A DNA stretch of 64,000 bases from Saprospiraceae bacterium (GCA_028285545.1 JANQPA010000122.1:98927-162926); one strand, 5' to 3'. Positions 25,446 to 34,755 are shown, counted from the first letter of the stretch. Notes: generated from the sequence alone by a model not told the origin. Made by a program: numbers and translations.

Positions 25446-25946
25446 GCTCCTCTGGAGCTTTAGGGTATAAAAATTCTTGATGCTTACAACATTGGGCTCT
25501 TCCAGAGCCAATGATGGAAGTCGAAAAAATAAAGAGGAGTTCAATTGATGAGGTTTACCATAATGTTTTTGAAGAGTTTAGAGAAGAAAAGATGGAATTT
25601 TGATGACCAATGGATATTTCAAAGCCTGAGCCAAAGAGATGAGAAAAATTATAGGTCATCAAGTAAATCCTAAAAGGGAACTCAAAATCAGCCACGGCGA
25701 GGCAAAATGTTGATAAAAAAAGAAAGAGAAGTTCAATTGATGAGGTTTACCATAATGTTTCAGAAGAGTTTAGAGAAGAAAAGATGGAATTTTGATGACC
25801 AATGGATATTTCAAAGCCTGAGCCAAAGAGATGAGAAAAATTATAGGTCATCAAATAAATCCTAAAAGGGAACTCAAAATCAGCCTCGGAGAGGCAAAAT
25901 GTTGATAAAAAAAGAAAGGAAATTCGAGAAGGAGCTCCCGAGGAGC
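25446..25946. repeat. REP-like hairpin cluster upstream of the transposase gene
   Basis: Hairpins with 5-6-bp stems and 3-nt loops: GCTCC-TCT-GGAGC (25446-25458), GGCTCT-TCC-AGAGCC (25495-25509), GCCTC-GGA-GAGGC near 25883-25895 with a degenerate copy near 25691-25703, and GCTCC-CGA-GGAGC (25934-25946). The stems are flanked by conserved words such as AAAATGTTGATAAAAAAAG. The cluster fits the REP arrays that accompany RAYT transposases. It spans most of 25184-26049, which holds no convincing gene. Confidence 0.7.
25539..25919. repeat. 192-bp tandem duplication inside the REP cluster
   Basis: Copy 1 (25539-25730) and copy 2 (25731-25919) begin GTTCAATTGATGAGGTTTAC and stay nearly identical to a common end (GTTGATAAAAAAAGAAAG). 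Differences are few: TTTTTG versus TTTCAG near the start, and the REP hairpin itself is degenerate in copy 1 and perfect in copy 2. Short fragments of open frame in the repeat are interrupted by TGA and are not a gene. Confidence 0.85.
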
Positions 25947-26049
25947 GAAATGTAAAGCTAAATAATTAATTTTGGCAGTTCACGATTAGTTTGTTGTAAT
26001 GGAGGTTTAGATAAAAAATACTCCTTAATTATCACGCTACACTTTTATT

Positions 26050-28095
26050 ATGAAAAACATATGGCCGATTTTCCTTTTTTGCTTAATTTTTTCTTGTCAA
26101 AAAAACATAAATGACGATACCCTTCCTGAAATTTTCTCTCCCAATAAAAATATTCGGCTAAATGTATCTCTTACCGAAGAGGGAGGGGTCGCCTATTCTG
26201 TTTTTTGGAAAAATCAACTGCTCATTGACACTTCCTCTATGGGTTTTGACTTTCTGGATGCTGCTCCAATAAAAGATCAGATTACTATTACTGATATAGA
26301 AAAGAGCTCTTTTGATGAAGAATGGGAAATGGTTGTAGGTGAGCAAGCTAAAGTTCGAAACAACTATAATCGATTGCTCGTCAGTTTTCAGGAAGAAAAA
26401 ACAACTCAGCGAATTTTCCAACTTGAATTTAAGGTTTATAATGATGGATTGGGGTTTCGATATTTGTTTCCGGAACAACAAGGAATGGATTCAGTCATCA
26501 TTATGGATGAAAATACTGAATTTAAACTTACCGGAGATCATACGTGCTGGTGGCAACCCGGAGATTGGGACATCTATGAACACTTATACAATACCAGCGC
26601 TTTTTCTAAAATTGATGCCATTTCAAAAAGAGGAGCTGCTGTAGCTCAATCTTATATCCCTGAAAATGCCGTTAATACACCGGTTACGATGAAAACAAAA
26701 GAAGGCCTGTACTTGAGTTTTCATGAAGCTAACTTAAGTGATTATTCTGGTATGACCTTGAAAGTGGATACCACAGAAATGATTATGATCAGTGAATTGG
26801 TTGGATCCGAAAAAGCTTATAAAGTAAAAACCAAAACTCCTTTTCAAAGCCCCTGGCGGACCATTCAAATTGCTGAAAAAGCTGGCGACCTCATTGAATC
26901 TAAACTGATTGTTAACCTCAATGAGCCACTGCAAATAGAAAATACTGAATGGATACAGGCCATGAAATATGTAGGAATTTGGTGGGAGATGCATATCGGA
27001 AAATCTACCTGGGATAATAAAAGCGGAAGGCATGGAGCAAACACCGAAAACACAAAAAAATACATTGACTTTGCAGCTCAAAATGGTATTCAGGCAGTTT
27101 TAGCAGAAGGTTGGAATATAGGTTGGGAACCAGATGTGCCATTTGATTATGTAACACCTTATGATGATTTTGACCTGCCTGGCTTGATTGAATATGCTGC
27201 AGAAAAAGGAGTAAAGCTTATTAGCCATCACGAAACTTTTTCAGATGTAAGGGGCTATGAAAAACAATTGGATACTGCATTTTCTCAATTAAAAAAATTA
27301 GGAGTCCATGCTGTTAAAACAGGTTATGTCACTCAAATCCAGCCTAAGGGCGAATATCATCATGGACAATTTATGGTCAATCATTACCGGAAAGTGATAG
27401 AACTGGCAGCTGCCAACCAAGTGATGGTTAATGCTCATGAACCCATCAAACCTACTGGGCTGAGGAGGACTTATCCCAATATTATTAGTCAGGAGGGCAT
27501 CAGAGGACAGGAGTTTAATGCTTTTAGCCCTATTTTAAATCCACCAGAACATACCGTGATTTTTCCTTTTACCCGAATGCTCGCTGGCCCCATTGATTTT
27601 ACTCCTGGCATTTTTAACCTCAAATTTGATGAATATAAAAAGGAAAATCAGGTAAATACCACCCTCTCCAAGCAGTTGGCTCTATACGTAATCATTTATA
27701 GCCCGATTCAAATGGCAGCAGACCTTCCAGAACATTATGAAGGCCATCCAGCATTTAAATTTATTGAAGACGTTCCTGTAAATTGGGATATCACTAAAGT
27801 GTTAAACGGGGAAATTGGTGAATTTCTTACCATAACAAGAAAGGAAAAAGGAAAAGATAATTGGTTTTTGGGTAGTATTACGGATGAGCAGGCACGTGAA
27901 ATAAAAATAAAACTTGACTTTTTATCTGAACAAAAAACCTACAAAGCAATAATTTATCAGGATGCCGGAAACTCACATTATGATAAAAATCCTACCGCTT
28001 TTCAAATCAAGGAAATGGATGTGAATAATGGGATGACCTTAAATTTAAAATTAGCAGAAGGAGGAGGAACGGCTATAAGTTTTTTCTCAAATTAA
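26050..28095 (+). CDS. GH97 family alpha-glucosidase/alpha-galactosidase lipoprotein (SusB-like)
   Basis: 681 aa. A lipoprotein signal (MKNIWPIFLFCLIFSCQ, lipid Cys at 17) leads into an N-terminal beta-sandwich (to about 300). A TIM barrel (about 300-600) follows, then a C-terminal beta-domain. Characteristic barrel blocks are KYVGIWWEMHIGKSTW, AVLAEGWNIGWEPD, LGVHAVKTGYV, VMVNAHEPIKPTGLRRTYPN and ISQEGIRGQEFNA. The retaining GH97 enzymes have an Asp at the place where this protein reads KTGYV, while SusB-type inverting enzymes have Gly, so an inverting mechanism with the HEP and QEG/RGQE Glu as base residues is predicted (inference). No susCD pair is beside it. The substrate is an alpha-linked glucose or galactose saccharide. 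Confidence 0.9.
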   Translation: MKNIWPIFLFCLIFSCQKNINDDTLPEIFSPNKNIRLNVSLTEEGGVAYSVFWKNQLLIDTSSMGFDFLDAAPIKDQITITDIEKSSFDEEWEMVVGEQAKVRNNYNRLLVSFQEEKTTQRIFQLEFKVYNDGLGFRYLFPEQQGMDSVIIMDENTEFKLTGDHTCWWQPGDWDIYEHLYNTSAFSKIDAISKRGAAVAQSYIPENAVNTPVTMKTKEGLYLSFHEANLSDYSGMTLKVDTTEMIMISELVGSEKAYKVKTKTPFQSPWRTIQIAEKAGDLIESKLIVNLNEPLQIENTEWIQAMKYVGIWWEMHIGKSTWDNKSGRHGANTENTKKYIDFAAQNGIQAVLAEGWNIGWEPDVPFDYVTPYDDFDLPGLIEYAAEKGVKLISHHETFSDVRGYEKQLDTAFSQLKKLGVHAVKTGYVTQIQPKGEYHHGQFMVNHYRKVIELAAANQVMVNAHEPIKPTGLRRTYPNIISQEGIRGQEFNAFSPILNPPEHTVIFPFTRMLAGPIDFTPGIFNLKFDEYKKENQVNTTLSKQLALYVIIYSPIQMAADLPEHYEGHPAFKFIEDVPVNWDITKVLNGEIGEFLTITRKEKGKDNWFLGSITDEQAREIKIKLDFLSEQKTYKAIIYQDAGNSHYDKNPTAFQIKEMDVNNGMTLNLKLAEGGGTAISFFSN

Positions 28096-28219
28096 TCTAT
28101 AAACAAAGAAGCCTCGATTTTTTATAAAGGAATTGTTTAAGATACGGCTATGAGGCTTAAATCGATAAAGAATAGTACATAGAAGAATTTATTGTCAACA
28201 AGAAACGATTAAAAAGATA

Positions 28220-29686
28220 ATGAAATTGGATCTGAAAACCATCGGCCTTTTTTTAGGGCCCTTGTCATTTATTATTGTATTGCTGCTTCCACCTCCTCCA
28301 GCTTTTACTGCTGACGCATGGAAAGCCATTGCACTGGCTTGTTTTATGTTATTTTGGTGGGTGACAGAAGCCGTTCCAATTCCCGTAACTGCCATATTGC
28401 CAATTATTATTATCCCCTTTTTTGGAATCGAAGGCTTGGATATACGAGCAGCCGCAGCCCCATATGCTAACCCAATAGTTTTCTTATTTATGGGAGGGTT
28501 TATGATTGCAGTGGCTATGGAACGCTGGCGACTCCATCGAAGAATTGCTCTTAATATAGTCCGCCTTACTGGAACAAATGCCAATGGAATAATTCTTGGA
28601 TTTATGATTTCAACAGCAGCCATTAGCATGTGGATTAGTAATACAGCTACCACAGTGATGATGCTGCCCATAGCCTTGTCAGTAATTGATTTGCTTTCTG
28701 AAAACCCAGACCAACTCATTAAGGATAAGAGAATGAGAAACTTCTCAGTAAGCATTATGCTAGGGATTGCCTACTCTGCTAATATTGGAGGTACAGCAAC
28801 CATTATTGGTACTCCGCCTACTGTAGTTTTTGCTGGATTTATGGAAGAAACTTTTGACTACACGGTTAGTTTTGCCAACTGGATGCTTCTTGGCTTTCCT
28901 TTTGCAGTATTGATGGTCTTGTTAACCTATTTCGTAATTACTCGGTTTTTGTATCCCAATGGCCTTGGGGAATTCAAAGGGGCTAAAGAGGTTATCATGA
29001 CGGAACTTTCCAAACTGGGGGCCATGCAAACTGGTGAAAGGCGTACTTTAATAGTCTTTGGTGGAACGGCCTTATTCTGGATCTTTCGCAACCAAATTAA
29101 TAAACTAGTTGGTATATTTTTACCTACCCTTCAATTTAGCGATACCAGTATTGCCCTCATTGCAACTGTTTTATTATTTGTCATTCCAATAGATTATAGC
29201 AAAAAGAAATTTGTCCTGGAATGGAAGGATACCGAAAAACTTCCATGGGGAATTTTACTGTTATTTGGAGGAGGCCTTAGTCTAGCAGGTGCCCTTAATC
29301 ATACAGGAATAATTGCCTTGATAGGAGATCAGTTCGAAGGGGTACAGAATACGGGTTTGCTTGTTATTTTAGGATTAACGGCCGTATCTCTATTTTTAAC
29401 CGAGATAATTTCTAATCTAGCTTTGGTGGTGGTATTTCTTCCGGTGGTAGGGGGTATAGCTGTTGGTATGGGAGTAGATCCCTTATTAATGTGTATCCCT
29501 GTGACCCTGGCAGCGAGTTGTGCTTTTATGCTTCCTATGTCTACTCCTCCCAATGCCATTGTTTTTGCCAGTGGTTACCTTAGAATACCACAAATGGTAA
29601 GAGCCGGGATAATTTTAAATATTCTGGCTATCCTCCTTATTGCTTTGGTAGCTCAGTATTTATTACCTGGAATTTTTGGTCTGTAA
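28220..29686 (+). CDS. SLC13/DASS family anion:sodium symporter
   Basis: 488 aa with about 11-12 hydrophobic segments. N-terminal signature WKAIALACFMLFWWVTEAVPIPVTAILP. The first helical hairpin has SNTATTVMMLPIALS (residues about 137-151). The C-terminal sodium motif ASCAFMLPMSTPPNAIVFASGYLRIP (about 430-455) is the classic DASS signature. Members import di- and tricarboxylates, sulfate or related anions with sodium. The substrate is not deducible from sequence, though the signature favours dicarboxylates. It lies 47 bp upstream of the amino acid permease gene and may be co-transcribed. Confidence 0.9.
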   Translation: MKLDLKTIGLFLGPLSFIIVLLLPPPPAFTADAWKAIALACFMLFWWVTEAVPIPVTAILPIIIIPFFGIEGLDIRAAAAPYANPIVFLFMGGFMIAVAMERWRLHRRIALNIVRLTGTNANGIILGFMISTAAISMWISNTATTVMMLPIALSVIDLLSENPDQLIKDKRMRNFSVSIMLGIAYSANIGGTATIIGTPPTVVFAGFMEETFDYTVSFANWMLLGFPFAVLMVLLTYFVITRFLYPNGLGEFKGAKEVIMTELSKLGAMQTGERRTLIVFGGTALFWIFRNQINKLVGIFLPTLQFSDTSIALIATVLLFVIPIDYSKKKFVLEWKDTEKLPWGILLLFGGGLSLAGALNHTGIIALIGDQFEGVQNTGLLVILGLTAVSLFLTEIISNLALVVVFLPVVGGIAVGMGVDPLLMCIPVTLAASCAFMLPMSTPPNAIVFASGYLRIPQMVRAGIILNILAILLIALVAQYLLPGIFGL

Positions 29687-29733
29687 AATGTTGGCAAATT
29701 AAACTTTTATGACCACCTATATAAAGACATATT

Positions 29734-31056
29734 ATGACTGAATTAAAGAAAAAGATCAATCTATTTGGCCTAACCATGATCGCAGTGGGTTCATGTATTG
29801 GTTCAGGAATTTTTGTAACCCCCTATGAAGTGGTGCAAGCCGTTCCACATCATGGATTTGTGTTGATTATTTGGGCATTGGGTGGAGTTATTGCTCTTAC
29901 AGGGGCACTAACTTTTGCTGAGTTGGGTGGAATGTTTCCTAAGGCCGGTGGGGTTTATGTCTTTTTGCGGGAGGCATATGGTGAAACATTCGGTTTTTTG
30001 TATGGTTGGGTTATTTTGATGGTCATTAATACCGGAGCCTTGGCTGCACTTGGAATGGCTCTGGCTGAATACATTACCTTTTTTATTCCACTATCTGCTG
30101 GTACTAAAGTCCTGTTTGCAATCATCGTTGTGCTGGGCCTTACAATAATTAATGGAATTGGAGTGCATTTGAGTCAGGCCCTAGCCAATATTTTTACTGG
30201 CTTAAAACTATTGGCTATGCTGGCCATTGTGGTAGTCGGTTTTATGTTTTTTGAACCTGAAAATGTTTCCTTAAATCTTAATCTTTTTGAGGGGACGCCA
30301 CCTTCATTGATTAGTGGATTATTAATTGGCCTGATTGGGGTTTTATGGTCTATAGGAGGATGGCATCATGCTTCTTATTTAGCAGGAGAAACCATCAATG
30401 CTTCTAAAAATGTACCTAGAGCCATGGTTCTGGGAGCACTTATTGTCACTTTGATGTATGTACTAATCAATTTAGCTTATATGTTGCTTTTGCCCCTCTC
30501 AGATATTGCGAATTCCGCTCGGGTTGCAGGAGATGCGGTAGGTAGTGTAATCCCTTCTGGTGGCAAAATGGTGGCGGTGGCCATCGCCATCTCTATTTTT
30601 GGAACCATAAGCATCTACACTATGTCAGCTCCTCGTATATACTTTGCCATGGCGGAAGATCGTTTGTTTTTTAAACAGCTAGCCAAAGTGCATCCACGAT
30701 TTAGAACTCCTTTAAATGCCATGATGATACAGGCCTTTTGGGCCGTTGCACTACTTGTTTTTTGGCGTACCTTTTCTGATCTAATTGCTTATGTGACTTT
30801 TATGGACATTGCTTTTATGGCCTTAGCCGGTGCCTCTGTTTTTATTTTGAGAGAGAAAAGACCAGATTTAACCAGGCCCTATAAAGTTTGGGGATATCCA
30901 ATTATTCCGGCTATTTTTATAAGTATTTCAAGTGCTTTTGTGATTAATACCCTTATCCAACGGCCAAGGCAGGCTATTGCAGGATTAATTTTTACAGGAA
31001 TAGGCTTGTTGATATTTTTTGTATTTAAAAAAAGAAAGGATAAATATGTTGATTGA
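29734..31056 (+). CDS. APC-family amino acid permease
   Basis: 440 aa, about 12 hydrophobic segments. The opening MIAVGSCIGSGIFVTPYEVV (residues about 15-34) is the conserved substrate-binding GSGIF of the APC family. Later blocks VLWSIGGWHHASYLAGETINASKNVPRAMVLG and MSAPRIYFAMAEDRLFF fit LAT/bacterial permeases of neutral amino acids. The 3' end overlaps the M20 hydrolase gene by 11 bp, so uptake and hydrolysis are expressed together. Direction (proton symport or antiport) is unknown. Confidence 0.9.
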   Translation: MTELKKKINLFGLTMIAVGSCIGSGIFVTPYEVVQAVPHHGFVLIIWALGGVIALTGALTFAELGGMFPKAGGVYVFLREAYGETFGFLYGWVILMVINTGALAALGMALAEYITFFIPLSAGTKVLFAIIVVLGLTIINGIGVHLSQALANIFTGLKLLAMLAIVVVGFMFFEPENVSLNLNLFEGTPPSLISGLLIGLIGVLWSIGGWHHASYLAGETINASKNVPRAMVLGALIVTLMYVLINLAYMLLLPLSDIANSARVAGDAVGSVIPSGGKMVAVAIAISIFGTISIYTMSAPRIYFAMAEDRLFFKQLAKVHPRFRTPLNAMMIQAFWAVALLVFWRTFSDLIAYVTFMDIAFMALAGASVFILREKRPDLTRPYKVWGYPIIPAIFISISSAFVINTLIQRPRQAIAGLIFTGIGLLIFFVFKKRKDKYVD

Positions 31057-32236
31057 TAAGGTAAAAAAATTAGCTAAGCAGTACCATAAAGATACTATTC
31101 AGATCAGACGACATCTTCATCAATACCCCGAATTATCTTTTCAGGAAAAAGAAACGGGACGTTTTATTGCTGCAAAGCTTTCAGAATATGGGATTGATCA
31201 TGAACATGGAATTGCTGAAAATGGAGTGGTAGGCCTTATTAAAGGGCGGGAACCGGATTCTAATGTAATTGCTTTAAGAGCAGATATTGATGCCCTGCCC
31301 ATTATGGAAGCCAATGATGTCGAGTATAAATCCAGAAACGATGGAATTATGCATGCCTGTGGCCATGATGTACATACTTCTTCTTTATTGGGAGCCGCCA
31401 GAATATTAAATGAATTAAAATCAGAATTTGAGGGAACCGTAAAACTCATTTTTCAGCCAGCGGAAGAAAAACTTCCCGGAGGAGCTTCTATTATGATAAA
31501 AGAAGGGGTATTGGAAAACCCAAATCCCCGTACTATTCTGGGGCAGCACGTTCATCCTCCTTTGGAAGTGGGAAAAGTAGGCTTAAAACCAGGCCTGTTT
31601 ATGGCTTCCGCGGATGAAATTTATGTTACGATCAAAGGTAAAGGAGGCCATGGAGCCTTACCACAGGATTGTATTGATCCGATTCTGATCTCAGCCCATA
31701 TGATTACGGCTTTACAACAAATCGTAAGCCGTAGAGCTAATCCATCTATTCCCTCTGTTCTTACTTTTGGAAAAATCAATTCCGTGGGCGGAGCCACTAA
31801 TATCATTCCAGATGAAGTGAAAATAATTGGCACCTTCAGAACTTTTGATGAAGAATGGCGATTTGAAGCGCATCAAATAATGAAAAATATGGCTAAACAA
31901 TTGGTCAAAAGCATGGGAGGTGAATGTGATTTCAGGATAGAGGTGGGATATCCCTTTTTGCATAATGACATTAGTCTTACTCTCAGAACCAAGCAAGCTG
32001 CCATTGATTACCTGGGCAAAGAAAATGTAGTGGACCTCCCTGTTCGTTTGTCTGCTGAGGATTTTGCCTTTTATTCCCAGGAAATGCCAGCTTGTTTCTA
32101 TCGATTGGGTACAGGAAATGTTTCTCGAGGAATAAGCTCTCCGGTTCACACCACCACTTTTGATGTAGATGAGGATTGCCTGGAAATTGGCCCTGGATTA
32201 ATGGCCTGGATGGCTATCCAGGAGCTGAAGGTGTAA
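31046..32236 (+). CDS. M20-family amidohydrolase/peptidase
   Basis: 396 aa from ATG 31046 (a frame start at 31019 lies inside the permease). Metal-binding and catalytic blocks: LRADIDALPIMEAND (about 80-94), CGHDVHTSSLLG (residues about 106-117), FQPAEEKLPGG with catalytic Glu, and GQHVHP. A dimerisation lid domain lies at about 180-300. The YHKDTIQIRRHLHQYPELSFQE opening is that of IAA-amino-acid hydrolase/N-acyl-amino-acid amidohydrolases. Coupling to an APC permease suggests cleavage of an imported amidated or acylated amino acid (inference). Confidence 0.92.
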   Translation: MLIDKVKKLAKQYHKDTIQIRRHLHQYPELSFQEKETGRFIAAKLSEYGIDHEHGIAENGVVGLIKGREPDSNVIALRADIDALPIMEANDVEYKSRNDGIMHACGHDVHTSSLLGAARILNELKSEFEGTVKLIFQPAEEKLPGGASIMIKEGVLENPNPRTILGQHVHPPLEVGKVGLKPGLFMASADEIYVTIKGKGGHGALPQDCIDPILISAHMITALQQIVSRRANPSIPSVLTFGKINSVGGATNIIPDEVKIIGTFRTFDEEWRFEAHQIMKNMAKQLVKSMGGECDFRIEVGYPFLHNDISLTLRTKQAAIDYLGKENVVDLPVRLSAEDFAFYSQEMPACFYRLGTGNVSRGISSPVHTTTFDVDEDCLEIGPGLMAWMAIQELKV

Positions 32237-32294
32237 AGGTGATTTTAATATATCATAAAAAAATAAATTTATTTCGCGATAATTATCAATATTC

Positions 32295-32325
32295 TTGCAC
32301 ATTAGAATTCTTGCTACTATATTTG
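32295..32325 (+). promoter_or_regulatory. Promoter for the sigma-54-type response regulator gene (TTG-N20-TATATTTG)
   Basis: TTG at 32295-32297, 20 bp, TATATTTG at 32318-32325. It is a consensus match and leaves a 5' leader of roughly 130 nt before the ATG at 32463, longer than usual here. I see no hairpin in the leader that is clearly an attenuator. Confidence 0.65.
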
Positions 32326-32462
32326 TCTTATAGCGATTATTTTGTATAAGTGAAAATTTGTTTTGATTGGGGAGAAAGCAGGATTTAACAAAATATCAAT
32401 CGGATATTTACATAAAATCCTTGTTTAGACATCAATTCAAATGATTGTAAATTAAGACGACT

Positions 32463-33743
32463 ATGGCCAGGATATTAATTGTCGATGATGAAAATAGCAT
32501 CAGACGGACACTAAGAGAAATTCTCGAATTTGAGAAATATGAGGTAGATGAGGCAAAAGATGGTATGGAATGCCTGGTAAAGTTAAAAAAGGAAAAATAC
32601 GACGTTATCCTGCTTGATATCAAAATGCCCAAAATGGATGGCATGGAAGTTTTGGAACGCCTTTCTGTGCTTGCACCGGATACCCCGGTGGTTATGATTT
32701 CCGGCCACGCTAATATTGATACTGCCGTAGATGCGGTCAAAAAGGGGGCCTTTGATTTTATTAGTAAGCCACCTGATTTAAACCGCCTGCTAATCACCTT
32801 GCGTAATGCTCAGGATAAATCCAGCCTTATTACCGAAACCAAGGTTTTAAAACACAAAGTTTCTCGATCCAAAATTCAGGAAATGGTAGGCGAATCCCTA
32901 CCCATAAATAAGATAAAAGAAACCATCGAGCAGGTAGCTCCTACTGACGCTCGGGTATTAATCATGGGACCTAATGGTACGGGTAAGGAACTGGTAGCAC
33001 GGTGGATACATGAAAAGAGTCCAAGACGAGGCAAACCCATCGTAGAGGTAAACTGTGCGGCTATCCCATCTGAATTAATCGAAAGTGAATTGTTTGGCCA
33101 TGAAAAGGGTTCTTTTACCTCAGCCGTCAAACAACGTATTGGGAAATTTGAGGAAGCTAATGAAGGTACTCTTTTTCTAGATGAGATAGGCGACATGAGC
33201 CTGTCTGCTCAGGCTAAAGTACTAAGAGCTCTTCAGGAAAACAGAATTACCCGGGTTGGAGGGAATAAAGAAATAAAAGTTAATGTTCGTGTGGTAGCAG
33301 CCACCAATAAAGATTTGAGGAGAGAAATTCGTGAAGGACGATTCAGGGAAGATCTTTTCCATCGACTGGCCGTGATTATTGCCCAGGTTCCGGCTCTTAA
33401 TGATAGAAGAGGGGATATTCCTTTGTTGATTAATCATTTTAGTGAAATGATTTGTAAGGAATATGGTAGCAATACCAAAACTTTTAGCCCAGGAGCAATA
33501 GAGGCCCTTCAGAAACTCAACTGGACGGGAAATATTCGCGAACTTCGCAACGTTACTGAACGATTAATTATCCTGGGAGGGCCCATCATAACTCTCCAGG
33601 ATGTAGAACAATATGTAAGCCCAGTGAGTGCTCCTCATAGTGAAGAGTTTAGTAAACTCTTTGATCGGTTCGACAATTTAGCCTCTCTTCAGGAATTTAT
33701 TGCTAAGCGATTTAACAGTTATAAAGAAAAAGTGACCGTTTGA
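32463..33743 (+). CDS. NtrC-type response regulator with GSFTSA loop and no HTH
   Basis: 426 aa. A receiver domain (1-118) has the acidic pair DD in ILIVDDEN, phospho-acceptor Asp52 in ILLDIKMP, and Lys in the late FISKPP. An AAA+ sigma-54-activator domain (about 140-370) has Walker A GPNGTGKE (169-176) and Walker B TLFLDEIGD (236-244). The arginine region is GRFREDLFHRL. Two departures are clear: the sigma-54 contact loop is GSFTSA (216-221) instead of GAFTGA, and the C-terminus (DNLASLQEFIAKRF) lacks the usual Fis-type HTH. It may act without DNA binding, or not on sigma-54 at all. No histidine kinase is adjacent. Confidence 0.9.
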   Translation: MARILIVDDENSIRRTLREILEFEKYEVDEAKDGMECLVKLKKEKYDVILLDIKMPKMDGMEVLERLSVLAPDTPVVMISGHANIDTAVDAVKKGAFDFISKPPDLNRLLITLRNAQDKSSLITETKVLKHKVSRSKIQEMVGESLPINKIKETIEQVAPTDARVLIMGPNGTGKELVARWIHEKSPRRGKPIVEVNCAAIPSELIESELFGHEKGSFTSAVKQRIGKFEEANEGTLFLDEIGDMSLSAQAKVLRALQENRITRVGGNKEIKVNVRVVAATNKDLRREIREGRFREDLFHRLAVIIAQVPALNDRRGDIPLLINHFSEMICKEYGSNTKTFSPGAIEALQKLNWTGNIRELRNVTERLIILGGPIITLQDVEQYVSPVSAPHSEEFSKLFDRFDNLASLQEFIAKRFNSYKEKVTV

Positions 33744-33788
33744 CCATTTGAAAGAAATAAAAAATATCCATCCCACCGTTTCCCAAGA

Positions 33789-33820
33789 GGGGTCGATGAA
33801 TAATCGGCCCCCATTTTTTT
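33789..33820 (+). terminator. Intrinsic terminator after the response regulator gene
   Basis: Stem GGGGTCGAT with ATCGGCCCC, allowing one T-G pair, a 5-nt loop, and a seven-T run at 33814-33820. Confidence 0.8.
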
Positions 33821-33915
33821 GGAATTCTGACTACTTCTAAACATTAAGAGGGATCATTTGGATTTTAGTTTTACTTTTGAACTAGGATAGTTGTTAATGG
33901 TTAATAGTTATTAAC

Positions 33916-33960
33916 CTAATAACGAATAACCTAATAACGAATAACCCAATAACGAATAAC
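33916..33960. repeat. Tandem repeat, three 15-bp units
   Basis: CTAATAACGAATAAC twice and CCAATAACGAATAAC once, exactly in register. Each unit can be read as an 8-mer plus a 7-mer. The 7-mer GAATAAC recurs as a tandem at 46371-46391. It lies 22 bp upstream of the LOG gene. Confidence 0.9.
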
Positions 33961-33982
33961 ATCAACAAAGAAAAACCAACAT

Positions 33983-34684
33983 ATGCAAAAGCACGAAATG
34001 AAAACCTGGGGTAAGAGTATTAAGGCAGAAAACTCCTGGACGCTGTTTAAAGTAATATCCGAATTTGTGGAAGGTTTTGAATCTTTAAATGAAATTGGCC
34101 CCTGCGTTTCGGTTTTTGGATCGGCCAGGACAAAGCCGAATCACCCCTTTTATCAATTAGCTGTAGAAATAGGAAAACAGCTTACAGAGGCGGGGTATGG
34201 AGTAATCACTGGGGGAGGGCCCGGGATTATGGAAGCCGGGAATAAGGGGGCATCACTTGCCGGAGGAAAATCAGTAGGCCTGAATATCGAACTGGATTTT
34301 GAACAAGGAAGTAATCCGTTTATTGATAGGGATAAGAGCCTGGACTTCAGGTATTTTTTCGTTCGAAAAGTGATGTTTGTAAAATATGCCCAAGCTTTTG
34401 TTGTCTTACCAGGAGGAATGGGCACCATGGATGAGCTTTTTGAAGTGCTTACCCTGGTTCAAACTAAAAAAATTGACCGAGTACCCATAATACTGGTTGG
34501 CTCTGAATTTTGGTCGGGACTCAAATCATGGATTAAAACAATTATGTTGGAAGAGGCACATAATATTAGTCCCAAAGATCTGGATCTCCTACCAATAGTG
34601 GATGAGCCAAAAGAAGTGATAGATTTGATTAATGCTTTTTATGAGCGGCGCGAAGATGGACTTATCCCCAATTATACATTATAA
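33983..34684 (+). CDS. LOG family (TIGR00730) Rossmann-fold protein
   Basis: 233 aa. Motifs: VSVFGSARTKP (about 42-52), GGGPGIMEAGNKGA (about 76-89) and the signature PGGMGTMDE (about 142-150). The LOG family (LONELY GUY) includes enzymes that release cytokinin bases by hydrolysing nucleoside 5'-monophosphates, and bacterial relatives act on purine nucleotides. The catalytic Arg/Glu pair context (ME..NKGA and GTMDE) is intact. Cellular role in Bacteroidota is unknown. Confidence 0.9.
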   Translation: MQKHEMKTWGKSIKAENSWTLFKVISEFVEGFESLNEIGPCVSVFGSARTKPNHPFYQLAVEIGKQLTEAGYGVITGGGPGIMEAGNKGASLAGGKSVGLNIELDFEQGSNPFIDRDKSLDFRYFFVRKVMFVKYAQAFVVLPGGMGTMDELFEVLTLVQTKKIDRVPIILVGSEFWSGLKSWIKTIMLEEAHNISPKDLDLLPIVDEPKEVIDLINAFYERREDGLIPNYTL

Positions 34685-34755
34685 AATTTTTTGTAGGAAT
34701 AGAGTAGGGGGAAAGAGCATTAATTTTCATCTATATAACAAAGAGTAGACTAAAT

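Noticed and set aside
28109..28160. Terminator between the GH97 and SLC13 genes
   Set aside because: The 7-bp AAGCCTC/GAGGCTT arms are 34 bp apart and have no T-run after the second arm.
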